From: Bacillota bacterium
GTDB taxonomy: Bacteria > Bacillota > Dethiobacteria > DTU022 > UBA8154
Direction of reading: 5' to 3'
Assembly (NCBI GenBank): GCA_030656575.1
Contig: JAUSPO010000010.1
Location: 1-54,595, forward strand
DNA length: 54,595 bases
Shown here: positions 16,684 through 25,533 of the stretch, piece by piece
Position numbering within the stretch: position 1 is the stretch's first letter
Layout: each line of letters opens with the position of its first letter
Position numbers and translations under genes: made by a program
The notes under the pieces: model-generated
Databases searched by the model: none
What the model was told of the DNA's origin: nothing
The model's input: the letters and a program-made list of their open reading frames with translations, nothing else

Positions 16684-17545
16684 ATGCTGTTTGAGCACGA
16701 GCTTGTCTACAACTTTGAAAAATTTAATATGATTACCGTTTTACTTACAGCGATTATCTTGACTTCGGTGCTGGTGGCCTATACCTTGTGTGCCAATTTA
16801 TCCAAGGAAGAAAAGAACTCCCTGCTGTTCCTTCATGGTCTGGTTCTGGCCATACAGACAGGCCATTTCCTGGCTATTGTGTCTCCTCCGCGGGAGTTCG
16901 TCTTTTTTATAAAACTGCAGTATGTCAGTATATGCCTGCTTGGGCCAGCCTTTTACTTATATTTGCATGTTGCTCTGCTGAAATACTTTTTAAGGCGCTT
17001 ATATCTCGCCGCCTTGTGCCTGGTGCCTGGTGCCTGCTGCGGGTATCTTGGTAGTTTTGTCCAACGGCTATGACAACCTGTTTTACACGGTAGATGACAT
17101 GTTTTTTATCCAGCACAGCAGTGCTTTTTTTTACATGAGCTTACATAACTATCTCTGTGCTTTTGCAGCCCTTTACCTGCTCTTTTTCTTCTACAAGAAT
17201 AAAGGGGCTGCTGGCATATGGAAGATACTATCGGTAGCAGGGGCTGTTCTCTTTCTTTTGTCCGTTGACTTCTTTGAGTTTATGCATCCGGATTTTTCCC
17301 CCTATTACATTATTCCTGCTGGCATCACCATAGCCCAGACCTTATTCCTCCTTGGCGGCTCGCCCTTAAAAAGATATAAATCTCTCCTGACCACAAGGAT
17401 AAACGTGCTGGACAGCCTCAACGAATCAATAATCATGACCGACCGGCACAAAAACATAATATATTTTAACAAAACCCCTTTTAACACGCTCCTGCAGTTA
17501 AAAAAGGGGACAAGTATTGACGATTTAGGCGAACAGCCCTTTATC
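16684..17545 (+). pseudogene. 7TM sensor protein, frameshifted and lacking its output domain
   Basis: The first frame (from ATG 16684) and the second (from about 17030) together give seven hydrophobic segments of the histidine-kinase N-terminal 7TM domain. A PAS-like start follows (RINVLDSLNESIIMTDRHKNIIYFN). The frame changes at three exact copies of GTGCCTG (17016-17036); two copies would keep one frame through LCLVPAAGILVV. The gene ends at about 17545, where the VWA gene from the other strand takes over, so the kinase or other output domain is missing. It is dead unless it once acted as a stand-alone sensor. Confidence 0.75.
17016..17036 (+). repeat. Three tandem copies of GTGCCTG inside the sensor gene
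   Basis: Three perfect 7-bp units. Because 7 is not a multiple of three, gain or loss of one unit changes the reading frame. Removal of one unit restores the sensor frame. This is the classic form of a slipped-strand contingency tract, or a one-off duplication that killed the gene. Confidence 0.85.
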
Positions 17546-20500
17546 AAGACGGCAGGAGCGTTTAAGAACTTCCAATTCCTCCATGAAAGGCATCACAAGA
17601 ACATGATAGTTGTTGTCATTATCCACATAAGAAACTGCCGGCAAATAATATAGTGCAATTTCTTTTACACCTGACATTTTCCTTAGTTCTTCGCGTCCCC
17701 GGTCGGTTAGTTTGACAATCTTCAATTTGGGATGATAGCCCAATCTTGAAAGGACTTCAACAACCATATTCGCATAATCCTGTTCCATCCCGAAACCCTG
17801 TGTCATCATCGCCTCTTTTGAAAAACTGTGGTTGAACGGACCATAACTACCTGTGCTTGGAATATAGCGAAGCTGCTTCATTGACTTTATCATCCCGTCA
17901 ACCGAAACGATTTCTTTGAATAGCTGCGCGCCATATAAGCTGATTGTCGGCACCGGTATTTCCTGTTTGTCAACTGCCGGTTCGCCCAGGGGAATATTCC
18001 CGTTTGCGAGCTGTTCGCCTTTTTCAGGATGATGCAATCGATATTTTTCCACCGCCAGGCTAATTGCCGCAGTCAGATTCTGTGTAAAGGTATTGTCTGT
18101 TTCAAAATAGACTTTCTCGGCCAACAGGCCTTTATTATATGTTCCGCTGGTTGCCTTTAATTTCAGCCCTTCAAAGACTTCGGAATATAAATACCACTCT
18201 TTTTCTTCTTCATCAGGCACCTGGAAGAGGATAATACCCCTTCTGCTTGTTCCGTCATAAACCACGCTGTCATCCGTGTATCCTAAAATCATCTGTTCAG
18301 TAAGCCTGTAAGGAACCAACTTGTTTGAAGTGCTTCCTCCGCCGCCCTGTGCAAAATTGCCGAGCCCGACGCTTCCCGATTCTTCATAAAAGCCCGACTC
18401 TCCAACTGAATCTTCTGAAACAACGGAAAACAAACCGGCTATTCCAGTTGATGAAAAATTATCTTTCTTATCATGGATTGTGATATCGGCAATTATATAA
18501 TCTCCAAAATACTCATTTATGCCATCGCTAATCTTCACCAGATTGTTGACGGTCAGGTTAATGACCTCTGACTTGTAGTTCGCGTTTAAGCTGCCGGGAA
18601 GTATTTCGCCTTTTGAAACAGGCGCAGTCTTGTCTTCCTCACGAAGGTCCACAAAGATTTCCGACGCGCTGTATTTCAATCCCTCAGGCACTTCAAAGAG
18701 CCATCTTACCTTGTTGAATGAACCCGGGGAAATCATCCTGGGATTTACAAAACCTGCGGGTATTAGGTTGGTTGCAGGATTTACAGGGATATAAAAATCC
18801 CCGCTTGCCGTATTTATTCTCAAAGAAAACCGCTCAAGAGGGTCAATATTCAAAAGAGCCTGCATCTGTGAGGTGAAATTGCCTTCAACCACTTTAAAGA
18901 CAGCGCCCGCGCCCGGTAGAAGACCTTTGTCTGCTTCAACATCTGTCGCACCATCTCTGCCGGTGCCGGGTATCTTAAATATTTCTTCGCAAGCTGTGAT
19001 TTCCAGGGCAAAAGTATCCGTTAATTTCGCAGGTTCCTGCTTTGGCAGGGATTTAATGTCAAATCCTTTTTTCTTCATTTCTCCCACGAGAGGGATGTCA
19101 ATGTGCCCGTAATTGATATCATAAAAATGCAGAGATGACTGCTCCATCGGAGTATCCGGCACTAAGAACACCAGTGTCCCCGGGATGCTTTCATCAGGCA
19201 TAACGGTAATTGAGTTGTCACCCGGAACGGCAAGCGGTTTTTCCACAAGCCATGTTGCCATTGAGCCGGGGTAAGAGCCTTCGTTGTTATACGACAGTGA
19301 AAAATGCGATAAAAAGTCAGGAATCATATATGGTATTTTTATAAACTGTGTTTCTCCTTTGGCTCCGCCACTAAGCCATGAAGACGGGTGGGAGGAGCCA
19401 TCGGGATAGACGGTGACTTCCTGTCTCTCCAATATGTTTTTCATTTCCATTGTTACCGCCATAAAACGGTAATTGGAAGGCGCGTCGACACCATTCAGCC
19501 TTTTCATGAAGACTATCCCCTCGGCGTTTATTTCTGCCGCCTCGTTGGATCTTTTTTTATCAACTTCCATCCGTTTTGTTATTATCGTATCCTGGGCAGG
19601 CACACCGCAGCCTGATATATAATCAGCCGTATTGGCGTCATACTGCCTTAATATTTTTCCTGTCGTATATTTTATCGTCTCGGCAACAACCACCTCATCA
19701 CTTTTTTTAACTGCTGAAAGCTCCACCAACTTACTGGTTGAGTATGACTCTCTTGCACCTGTGTCCGTTATTTTTTCAATACCTATGAAAAGATTGCTCA
19801 AACCACTCTGCGGTCTATTCTCAACTTCTCTCAAGACCCTGTTGAAGCATTCAGATAAAAGCTTAATATCTTCGGTGACAACATACTCGCCACCTGACAG
19901 TTCCGCGGCTAACCTGAAATCCTCGATTTCATCTTCAATACCTAAGCCCACCCAGAGAACATTAATTTCGTCTTTTTTTATATCCGATAGGAGTTCCAGG
20001 AAGAAATCATTGTCCGACGCTGTCGTTTCTAAAGCCGCATCGGTTATGTAAATAAGGACCTTTTTAGTTGAAGGTATTTCTTTAAGGGTTTTATAGCTTG
20101 CCAGAACAGAACCTGTTATCTCTGTTCCCCCTAAAGCCTCGAGCCGGCCTTGGAATATCGTCAAAATCAACGATCCTTATTTTTGTGTTATCCGGCAGTC
20201 CTTTAATAAACGCCTCTGCCGCATTTAAAGCAACTTGCATCTGTCCCTTCATGGAACCTGACGAATCCAATAAAAGCACTACACTTGGCGGTGTTTTTAC
20301 GCGTTCAACGTTGATAAGTTTTGTAGGCGCTCCGCCTTCTATTACTGTTGTGTTCTGAAGATCCGGTAGAATGTCTTTTGTGCTCTTATCTAAAAGAGTA
20401 AAGTTGAAGGTGGCTTGTTTTTTGATGTATCCTCTTTAATCGTCCCGATGCGGATGCCTCTCTCATTATAATCATCGATGCCAGCTTTCATGGCGTTCGA

Positions 20501-20679
20501 GATATTGAAAGGTACATCGATTACGGTCATTTCACCGGAATGAACGGGGACCATCAGGGTTTCATAGTTGGTTACCAGCGAATCACCTTTGGGATAGAAT
20601 TTTACATCCCATAGTCCGGCAGGCACAAACATTATGTAGTCGCCATCAGGCGTCTGGTCCAAATAGAAATCATCAGGCG
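17525..20679 (-). pseudogene. Large von Willebrand factor A-domain protein, broken in three frames
   Basis: Read together, the pieces make about 1,050 residues. Order: a beta-rich N-terminal part (DGDYIMFVPAGLWDVKFYPKG), then the VWA domain with its metal-site motif LLLDSSGSMKG (DxSGS), then an 880-residue body. The body includes IYITDAALETTASD, VLWVGLGIEDE and a long extracellular-looking beta region. Frameshifts lie near 20420 and near 20155. The 5' end is cut at the repeat 20680-20706, with no start codon. The 3' end is cut at the sensor gene near 17545, so the last dozen residues are artefact. Such proteins normally bind ligands at the surface using Mg2+. Confidence 0.75.
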
Positions 20680-20706
20680 TGACAGGGGGACGGGGTTATT
20701 GTCACC
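20680..20706 (+). repeat. GGGGACGG-core repeat, TGACA-stem type
   Basis: TGACAGGGGGACGGGGTTAT followed by TGTCACC. TGACA and TGTCA can pair around the constant centre. It sits exactly at the cut 5' end of the VWA gene and matches copies at 3385 and 12484. Confidence 0.75.
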
Positions 20707-21031
20707 TTGATTCGTCCGCTCATTATTTAAACCACACTTAAGCCTATTTAATAATATCAGCCGAGTTGTGCGCTTTCTTGCTTGTGTTGGCAGACACAGG
20801 CAGTTATACAGTAACTAACAAACAGCCCAGGGGAAACGAGGGGACAAGGTGCCTATCCCCTCGTTTCCCCTGAGAACCAACCTCCTTCACCTGTAAAACA
20901 ATGACTCTCTTCTATCAGCATAGGATCTATTGCTGTGGTTTGCAGAGCTCACTCCAGGAACTTTCATCAGTTCACTTTTTCTGCTCTTTACGGATCCTTG
21001 ATCAAGCACAGTGTTTCCATTTCTTATTCCG
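20707..21031. other. Intergenic stretch containing a long hairpin
   Basis: 325 bases without a gene. The only clear structure is a perfect 17-bp inverted repeat at 20828-20844 and 20856-20872 (listed separately). Nothing else is recognisable. Confidence 0.5.
20828..20872. repeat. Perfect 17-bp inverted repeat with GGTGCC loop
   Basis: Arms CAGGGGAAACGAGGGGA and its exact complement flank an 11-base loop, CAAGGTGCCTA. No T-tract follows on either side, so it is not a simple terminator. It resembles the other GGGG-rich hairpins in this window in having a short constant-looking loop and an unrelated stem. Confidence 0.8.
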
Positions 21032-21463
21032 TCATTTTTTTGTTTTCAACATCACCAGTTTTTTTAAATCTTCAAAAATAACCTCTTCAGAAACGTCAAT
21101 CATTAACCACTTTGTACCGTTAAACAGAGCACACTGATCATACAAATCTCTGATATAATCACAGTATTCTTCTCTTGTCTTTTCAAATGCCATCCTATTG
21201 TTCTTTCCCAATACAACGAGGGCAATAAAATGGTCTTTTCCCGGATATAACGTGCATAGGACTTTTCCACTCTTTTTATACTTAACATTCCAGCCCGGTT
21301 TACCGGCACAGATACTGTAGTCAATTTGCTGTTTTGCTGTAAAATTGTTCTCAATAAAACATGTCATTTCCAACCACTTTTTTCTTGCCTTCTCATCAAA
21401 ATACGATGTGATTTCGTCCATTGACGGCTCATGTGTTTTGTCCATGATAAGGTTTTTGGACAT
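21032..21463 (-). CDS. DUF3788 family protein
   Basis: 143 residues. The stretch GKPGWNVKYKKSGKVLCTLY, followed by FIALVVLGKNN, is the conserved block of DUF3788. The C-terminal WLMIDVSEEVIFEDLKKLV completes the domain. These are small cytosolic proteins of unknown function, widespread in Clostridia. The ATG at 21463 has only a weak AAGG upstream; the ATG six codons later is an alternative start. It stands alone between repeat-rich spacers. Confidence 0.85.
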   Translation of the reverse strand: MSKNLIMDKTHEPSMDEITSYFDEKARKKWLEMTCFIENNFTAKQQIDYSICAGKPGWNVKYKKSGKVLCTLYPGKDHFIALVVLGKNNRMAFEKTREEYCDYIRDLYDQCALFNGTKWLMIDVSEEVIFEDLKKLVMLKTKK

Positions 21464-21480
21464 CCTTAAACACCCCTTTT

Positions 21481-21520
21481 AAGGGATCAGGGGATCTGGG
21501 GACGGTCCTATTGATCCCTT
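21481..21520. repeat. GGGACGG-core repeat, GGGATCA stem
   Basis: AAGGGATCA at 21481-21489 pairs perfectly with TGATCCCTT at 21512-21520. The loop holds the core GGGGACGGTCC. The same centre with GATC edges is found at 9229-9246 and inverted at 22037-22056. Confidence 0.75.
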
Positions 21521-21540
21521 CTTCCATTAATACCAAGATG

Positions 21541-21905
21541 ACTGAGTGAATTATATCCTTGTGACGTACTCCCCACTTAATGAAGTGGGGGCTTCTTGGT
21601 TCCACGACCAGCGCAACCGCCAATCTCCCCAAGCGTAGATTCGGGTCCGCCCGACCGTACATGCCGATTTATGCAATTCTTTGGGTTCCTTGGATATATT
21701 TTACGCATGGAAGTTGAGCTCATCGCTTGGTTTTCACATTCGGAGTTTTTGAGTTCTCCATGAAACCCTATATATCCAGTCTTCAAAAAACGTTATAGCT
21801 ATATTTTACCACAATATCAAGACCTTGCCAATTCTTCTCCCGCCTACGCTCTCACTTTGTGAGCAATGTGGCTTTAGAAACAGGAGACTTCTTGGCAATT
21901 TATGT
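21541..21905 (-). mobile_element. IS200/IS605-like remnant (TnpB 3' end / right-end RNA region)
   Basis: No intact gene lies between 21464 and 22157. On the reverse strand a hairpin, CCCCCACTTCATTAAGTGGGG (21572-21592), ends a stretch with short GC-rich coding-like frames. This is the layout of the tnpB tail and right end of IS200/IS605 elements, where the guide-RNA region lies. A second set of small hairpins (GCTCTCAC-TTT-GTGAGC, about 21850-21870) may mark the left side. No TnpA or TnpB catalytic motif survives. The family call is by resemblance only. Confidence 0.35.
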
Positions 21906-22036
21906 TAAATATGAAAAAGGTCCAGGTCATTAATCTCCTCAGACATAATTTGGTATACAGTACTTTATATTTATTAACGGCAACACGTGGCATGTTTGTT
22001 CTTTTCGAAAATTTTAGTGATTTAATAATTATTATA

Positions 22037-22056
22037 GGATCAATAGGACCATCCCC
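22037..22056 (-). repeat. GGGACGG-type repeat, inverted and diverged copy
   Basis: The reverse strand reads GGGGATGGTCCTATTGATCC, one base different in the core from the copy at 21498-21517. It is about 100 bases upstream of the YaiI/YqxD gene. Confidence 0.65.
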
Positions 22057-22157
22057 GTGATCACGAGATCATGTGATGGGCAAACGGCTTGCCTCGAAAA
22101 ATGATATAATGGGGGCGTATAGATATGTGATTATTGCTGCAAAAGGGAGAAAAGACT

Positions 22158-22619
22158 TTGAAGATTATTGTGGATGCGGACGCCTGCCCCAAAACTGTTT
22201 TGCAGATATGCCAGAAACTCGGGCCTAAATATGATGTTTCAGTATGGACAGTGGCAAATTTTAACCACGACATAAAATCTGATCACCATGTCATTGTAGG
22301 TAACACTTCCCAGGAAGCTGACCTAAAAATATTAAACATAACACAAAAAAATGATATTATTATCACCCAGGATTGGGGCCTGGCAGCTATGGTGCTGGGG
22401 AAGCAGGCAAGATGCATAAGCCCTGATGGAAGGGAGTATCAAAGTGGAAATATAGATTTTTTGTTGGAAGAACGGGAGATTAAAGCTAAATACCGCCGCA
22501 GTGGGGGCAGAACCAGAGGACCTAAAAAGCGTAACGAAAAAGATGACCGCCGTTTTGAAGCAAGCCTTGAAATGATTCTAAATAATTTAAACCCAAACAG
22601 AGAGCAAAGCAGCAAATAA
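22158..22619 (+). CDS. YaiI/YqxD (DUF188) family protein, PIN-like
   Basis: 153 residues. It begins [14 protein letters not shown] and contains [22 protein letters not shown] and the basic tail [13 protein letters not shown], all diagnostic of DUF188. The fold is PIN-like with conserved Asp residues, so RNA cleavage is possible but unproven. The start is the TTG at 22158, eight bases after AGGGAG; an in-frame TTG at 22134 lies ahead of that site. The next gene downstream has its own promoter. Confidence 0.93.
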   Translation: MKIIVDADACPKTVLQICQKLGPKYDVSVWTVANFNHDIKSDHHVIVGNTSQEADLKILNITQKNDIIITQDWGLAAMVLGKQARCISPDGREYQSGNIDFLLEEREIKAKYRRSGGRTRGPKKRNEKDDRRFEASLEMILNNLNPNREQSSK

Positions 22620-22635
22620 CTTCCAATTATCATAA

Positions 22636-22665
22636 TTGACAGCATCAGTATAATTATATTATAAT
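22636..22665 (+). promoter_or_regulatory. Sigma-A promoter of the Phd-Uma2 gene
   Basis: TTGACA at 22636-22641 and TATAAT at 22660-22665 with an 18-base spacer, both hexamers perfect. Transcription would start near 22672, inside the inverted repeat that follows. Confidence 0.85.
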
Positions 22666-22666
22666 T

Positions 22667-22697
22667 AAATTAGCTAAAAATATGGGTTAGCTAATTT
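22667..22697. promoter_or_regulatory. Likely operator for Phd-domain autorepression
   Basis: AAATTAGCTAA (22667-22677) and TTAGCTAATTT (22687-22697) form a perfect 11-bp inverted repeat. Each arm holds the smaller palindrome TTAGCTAA. It overlaps the expected transcription start. Phd/YefM antitoxins bind paired palindromes at their own promoters in just this way. Confidence 0.7.
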
Positions 22698-22710
22698 GGA
22701 GGTGCGTTTC

Positions 22711-23430
22711 GTGGAGATAAAATCTACAGAAGCTCAAAACAATTTCGGTCGCTATATAAAACTGGCCCGCTTCGAAGACATAATCGTCACAAAGAACGGC
22801 AAAAAAACAGTAGTTATTAAACCATATGAGGATCCTGAAAAGACCTTTTTAACTGTTGCCGAAAAAGCTGAAGGATATGATTGGAAGAGCGAGAAGATAT
22901 CCTATGAGGATTTTCTAAAGCTTTCTGAGGGAAGTGAAAATCGCTATGAGTATATTGACGAAGAAGTGTACTTGCTCGCTTCACCTTCTTATGACCATCA
23001 AAATATCATTATGGAAATATCCAATGTGATGTACAACTGGTTTAAAGGAAAGAAATGCAGACCGCTGACGGCACCCTTTGATGTTACACTCACCAGGGAT
23101 GGGAACAAGAATGTTGTACAACCGGATATTATTGTAATTTGTGATACGGAAAACATTAATGAAAAGCGGAGATATACAGGTACACCCACTATGATAATTG
23201 AAGTTCTATCCGAGTCGACCCAAAAAAAGGACATGTTAAAGAAGCTTAATTTATATTTTCACGGAGGCATAAAGGAATATTGGATTGTTAACCCTTTACG
23301 AAAAGAGGTCTATGCATACTGCTTTGAAGATCAGGATATCAAAGATTACCGCGTCTATAAAGGAACTGAGATAGTTCAATCCATGGCTTTTGAAGGTTTG
23401 GAGATTCCCCTGGAGCAGATGTTTGCATGA
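22711..23430 (+). CDS. Phd/YefM antitoxin domain fused to Uma2-family PD-(D/E)XK nuclease
   Basis: 239 residues from the GTG at 22711 (GGAGGTG 6-7 bases upstream; an in-frame TTG at 22696 is rejected). Residues 1-45 (STEAQNNFGRYIKLARFEDI, then VTKNGKKTVVI) are a Phd/YefM DNA-binding antitoxin domain. Residues 65-239 are a Uma2 (DUF820) domain, with YEYIDEEVYLLASPS, VQPDIIVI, IIEVLSEST and KKLNLYFHGGIKEYWIV. The Asp, Glu and Lys of the nuclease core are all present. Uma2 proteins are abundant in cyanobacteria and Firmicutes and are suspected nucleases. Fusing an antitoxin-type repressor to the nuclease makes a one-gene system. Its own promoter and operator precede it. Confidence 0.85.
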   Translation: MEIKSTEAQNNFGRYIKLARFEDIIVTKNGKKTVVIKPYEDPEKTFLTVAEKAEGYDWKSEKISYEDFLKLSEGSENRYEYIDEEVYLLASPSYDHQNIIMEISNVMYNWFKGKKCRPLTAPFDVTLTRDGNKNVVQPDIIVICDTENINEKRRYTGTPTMIIEVLSESTQKKDMLKKLNLYFHGGIKEYWIVNPLRKEVYAYCFEDQDIKDYRVYKGTEIVQSMAFEGLEIPLEQMFA

Positions 23431-23488
23431 AGCAAGCCATCTATTTCTCTCTCGTTATCTTATATGCAATAGTAGGAAAAAACCATGG

Positions 23489-23644
23489 TTAATATAAACC
23501 AAACGACCCCACCCAAAATACTAAACCAGCAAAAAGCCCACGCGTAAAGTAATTGAAAGCAGTTCCCACAATAGCAAATGTAGTGCCACCGCCTAGGCCA
23601 ATAATAAGTCCATACCTAATCGGATCAACAAAAGGATTGGTCAT
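23489..23644 (-). CDS. 51-residue membrane peptide
   Basis: ATG at 23644 with GGGGTG about ten bases upstream, ending TAA at 23489. It starts MTNPFVDPIRYGLIIGLGGG and continues hydrophobic to the end (LFAGLVFWVGSFGLY), giving two short membrane segments rich in glycine. It follows a second small membrane gene by 38 bases on the same strand. I do not recognise the family. The clean ribosome binding site and pairing suggest it is real. Confidence 0.6.
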   Translation of the reverse strand: MTNPFVDPIRYGLIIGLGGGTTFAIVGTAFNYFTRGLFAGLVFWVGSFGLY

Positions 23645-23682
23645 AAGACTATCACCCCTTCCAAGTTCTGCAGCCGTGCTGT

Positions 23683-23829
23683 TTACCCAATGTCAACAGG
23701 TTCATCATCCTGAATCCCCAAATGTTTTTTAATTTCCTTAATTTCCTCTAAAATAATTTTGGTATTTGACCAAGCCGCTACTGCAACAATAACCAGTATT
23801 ATATAACTAATAAACCCTAACCATACCAC
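23683..23829 (-). CDS. 48-residue single-helix membrane peptide
   Basis: GTG at 23829, ten bases after AGGAGG, and TAA at 23683. One helix (WLGFISYIILVIVAVAAW) is followed by a charged amphipathic tail, SNTKIILEEIKEIKKHLGIQ, ending in acidic residues. It is the first gene of a two-gene pair with the 51-residue peptide. Architecture (short N-terminus, one helix, coiled cytosolic tail) is like regulatory or assembly micropeptides. Function is unknown. Confidence 0.6.
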   Translation of the reverse strand: MVWLGFISYIILVIVAVAAWSNTKIILEEIKEIKKHLGIQDDEPVDIG

Positions 23830-23944
23830 TATTATTCATCCTCCTCTTCATTCTTATATAAATTCCGACGGTTTCACCGCGAAAAAGTTCTCATCTATTA
23901 TTTGCAGGATTTGATTTACTTTTGTATATTAAAGCTCGGAATAT

Positions 23945-24000
23945 AAAAACCCTTCCGGCGTAATGTCCTTATTTTTGGACAGGGGCTGCCGGAAGGGGTT
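23945..24000 (-). terminator. Terminator of the cortex hydrolase gene
   Basis: On the reverse strand CCCTTCCGGC and GCCGGAAGGG pair around an inner hairpin (TGTCC/GGACA) and run into TTTTTATATT. It lies 85 bases after the hydrolase stop. Confidence 0.8.
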
Positions 24001-24084
24001 ATGGCTTCGACACGAAAAACTGTAATCTAGCTGTTGATGAAGCGCTGCTTCTGGCACAATTTATTGAACCATATCAGCACTATT

Positions 24085-24936
24085 TTATCTGAAAAAGATA
24101 TGATTTCCAATTACCGTTGTCACGGTTTGCTGGCGAACCCACTGGTTGCTGGTTTTGCGGGGATTGTAAAAACCGAGGGCGCCATTGGAAGGATCCAAGC
24201 CCGAAATAGCATCAATTGCTGCCTGGTAAAAGGTTTTGTTCGCCGGCAGGTTTATTCTACCGTCCAATACAGGTGAATACTGGTAGTAACCATAAGCAAT
24301 CTGGTAAACTACACTTTGAATTGTATTGGGATAGATGGAACTTTTGACCCTGTTTAAGACCGACGCCGCTACGGCAACTCGCCCGGCATAGGGTTCTCCT
24401 GCAGATTCCGAGTGAACCAGGCGCGCAAGAAGGTCAATGTCCTGCTGAGAATAATTGTTTACACTGTTTGTACTGCTTCCATCCCGAGACGGTAGGGAGG
24501 GAATAGAAACGGGAACAGGAGCGGGAGCGGGAGTAGAAGTGGGAGTAGAAGCAGGGACCGAAGCAGCAGGAACAGAAATGTTAATTCGCTGTCCTGGAAT
24601 GATATTGGTTGACGACACACCTGGGTTTGCTAATATCAACGCCGGAAGACTGACACCATACCACTGTGAAATTAGCCACATGGTATCTCCACTGCTGACA
24701 GTATGAACTTTTGCAGGTATGTTTAAGAGCTGCCCGGGATAGATCTCTGAACCTGTTAATCCGTTGGCTGCTGTTAACTCTGCAACTGTGGTGTTATACC
24801 TCTGAGAAATCAGCCAAAGGGTATCACCAGGTGCAACTCTATGTGAAGCTGCTTGTCCAACCTGCCCCCATCCAAAAAAAGAAAATACCAGAAGTGATAT
24901 AACTATTAAAAAACTTTTCGGTAGCTTCGAAATCAT
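24085..24936 (-). CDS. LysM plus SleB-type cell wall/cortex hydrolase
   Basis: 283 residues. A signal peptide occupies about 1-30 (FLIVISLLVFSFFGWGQVGQAAS). Two LysM repeats follow, HRVAPGDTLWLISQRYNTT and HTVSSGDTMWLISQWYGVS, then a Pro/Ser/Thr linker. The C-terminal Hydrolase_2 domain (DIDLLARLVHSESAGEPYAG, VAVAASVLNRVKSS, and a GALGFYNPRKTS end) matches SleB/CwlJ spore cortex lytic enzymes. The Glu in HSESAGEP is the catalytic residue of this lytic-transglycosylase-like fold. It is exported and binds peptidoglycan. It has its own terminator. Confidence 0.93.
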   Translation of the reverse strand: MISKLPKSFLIVISLLVFSFFGWGQVGQAASHRVAPGDTLWLISQRYNTTVAELTAANGLTGSEIYPGQLLNIPAKVHTVSSGDTMWLISQWYGVSLPALILANPGVSSTNIIPGQRINISVPAASVPASTPTSTPAPAPVPVSIPSLPSRDGSSTNSVNNYSQQDIDLLARLVHSESAGEPYAGRVAVAASVLNRVKSSIYPNTIQSVVYQIAYGYYQYSPVLDGRINLPANKTFYQAAIDAISGLDPSNGALGFYNPRKTSNQWVRQQTVTTVIGNHIFFR

Positions 24937-25357
24937 TATGTAACCTCCTTTAATGTCATGAAGAGGAAAATATAGCTTGGAAAGGTATTTTTTAGTAAAT
25001 CATCCTCTCGTTTCAGAATTTGTTATGTCAACCTCTATTTTATAAAATATTAAAATTTTTGCAAGTCTTCCTTTTAGCCCCTACCACCAATTATTAAGAT
25101 TTCTTCACATTTAATTAACCTTTTTTAAGATTTTAGTTAAAGTTTTAAAGCAATGGCATATAATACCAACTATATACAATATTAACCATGATAGATCCTA
25201 ACTAATGAAAAGAACCTGTCTGCTGTCTATATAATATGGTTTCCCGTCCCAGTGTGAGAGTCAAAGAAAGGGGAAGTCAAAGAAAGGAAAAAAATTTGTT
25301 GCTTTGATATAGACTTAGTGATATGATTACCTTGTAAATTATTATTGATCAATTAAA
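24937..25357. other. AT-rich spacer between hydrolase gene and TPP riboswitch
   Basis: 421 bases with no gene. It must hold the divergent promoters of the hydrolase and the thiamine operon. I see only a direct repeat of AGTCAAAGAAAGG at 25259-25271 and 25275-25287, and no confident promoter. Confidence 0.5.
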
Positions 25358-25445
25358 AAGGGGAGCTGGGGTAACCCGGCTGAGATAGGGCATGTTTTGT
25401 CCTGACCCTTATACCTGATCTGGGTAATGCCAGCGTAGGGACATT
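25358..25445 (+). promoter_or_regulatory. TPP (THI-box) riboswitch
   Basis: The conserved blocks are all present in order: GGGGAGCTGGGGTAA, GGCTGAGATAGGG, CCTGACCCTTATACCTGATC, TGGGTAATGCCAGCGTAGGGA. CTGAGA binds the pyrimidine of thiamine pyrophosphate and the GCGTAGGGA arm binds the phosphate side. It stands before a thiamine-precursor uptake operon and a terminator, so it should switch the operon off when TPP is plentiful. Confidence 0.95.
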
Positions 25446-25465
25446 TTTAAACACCGTGTGTTTAA

Positions 25466-25496
25466 GTTGTTGCCAATCGTTGGTAACAGCTTTTTT
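25466..25496 (+). terminator. Riboswitch-controlled terminator
   Basis: GTTGTTGCCAA pairs with TTGGTAACAGC (two G-U pairs) around TCG and is followed by TTTTTT. A small hairpin (AAACAC/GTGTTT, about 25450-25463) lies between it and the aptamer and may be part of the antiterminator switch. The arrangement indicates transcription attenuation. Confidence 0.8.
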
Positions 25497-25533
25497 GATT
25501 TTTAGGATAAAAAAAGGAGGAATGGAACAACCC

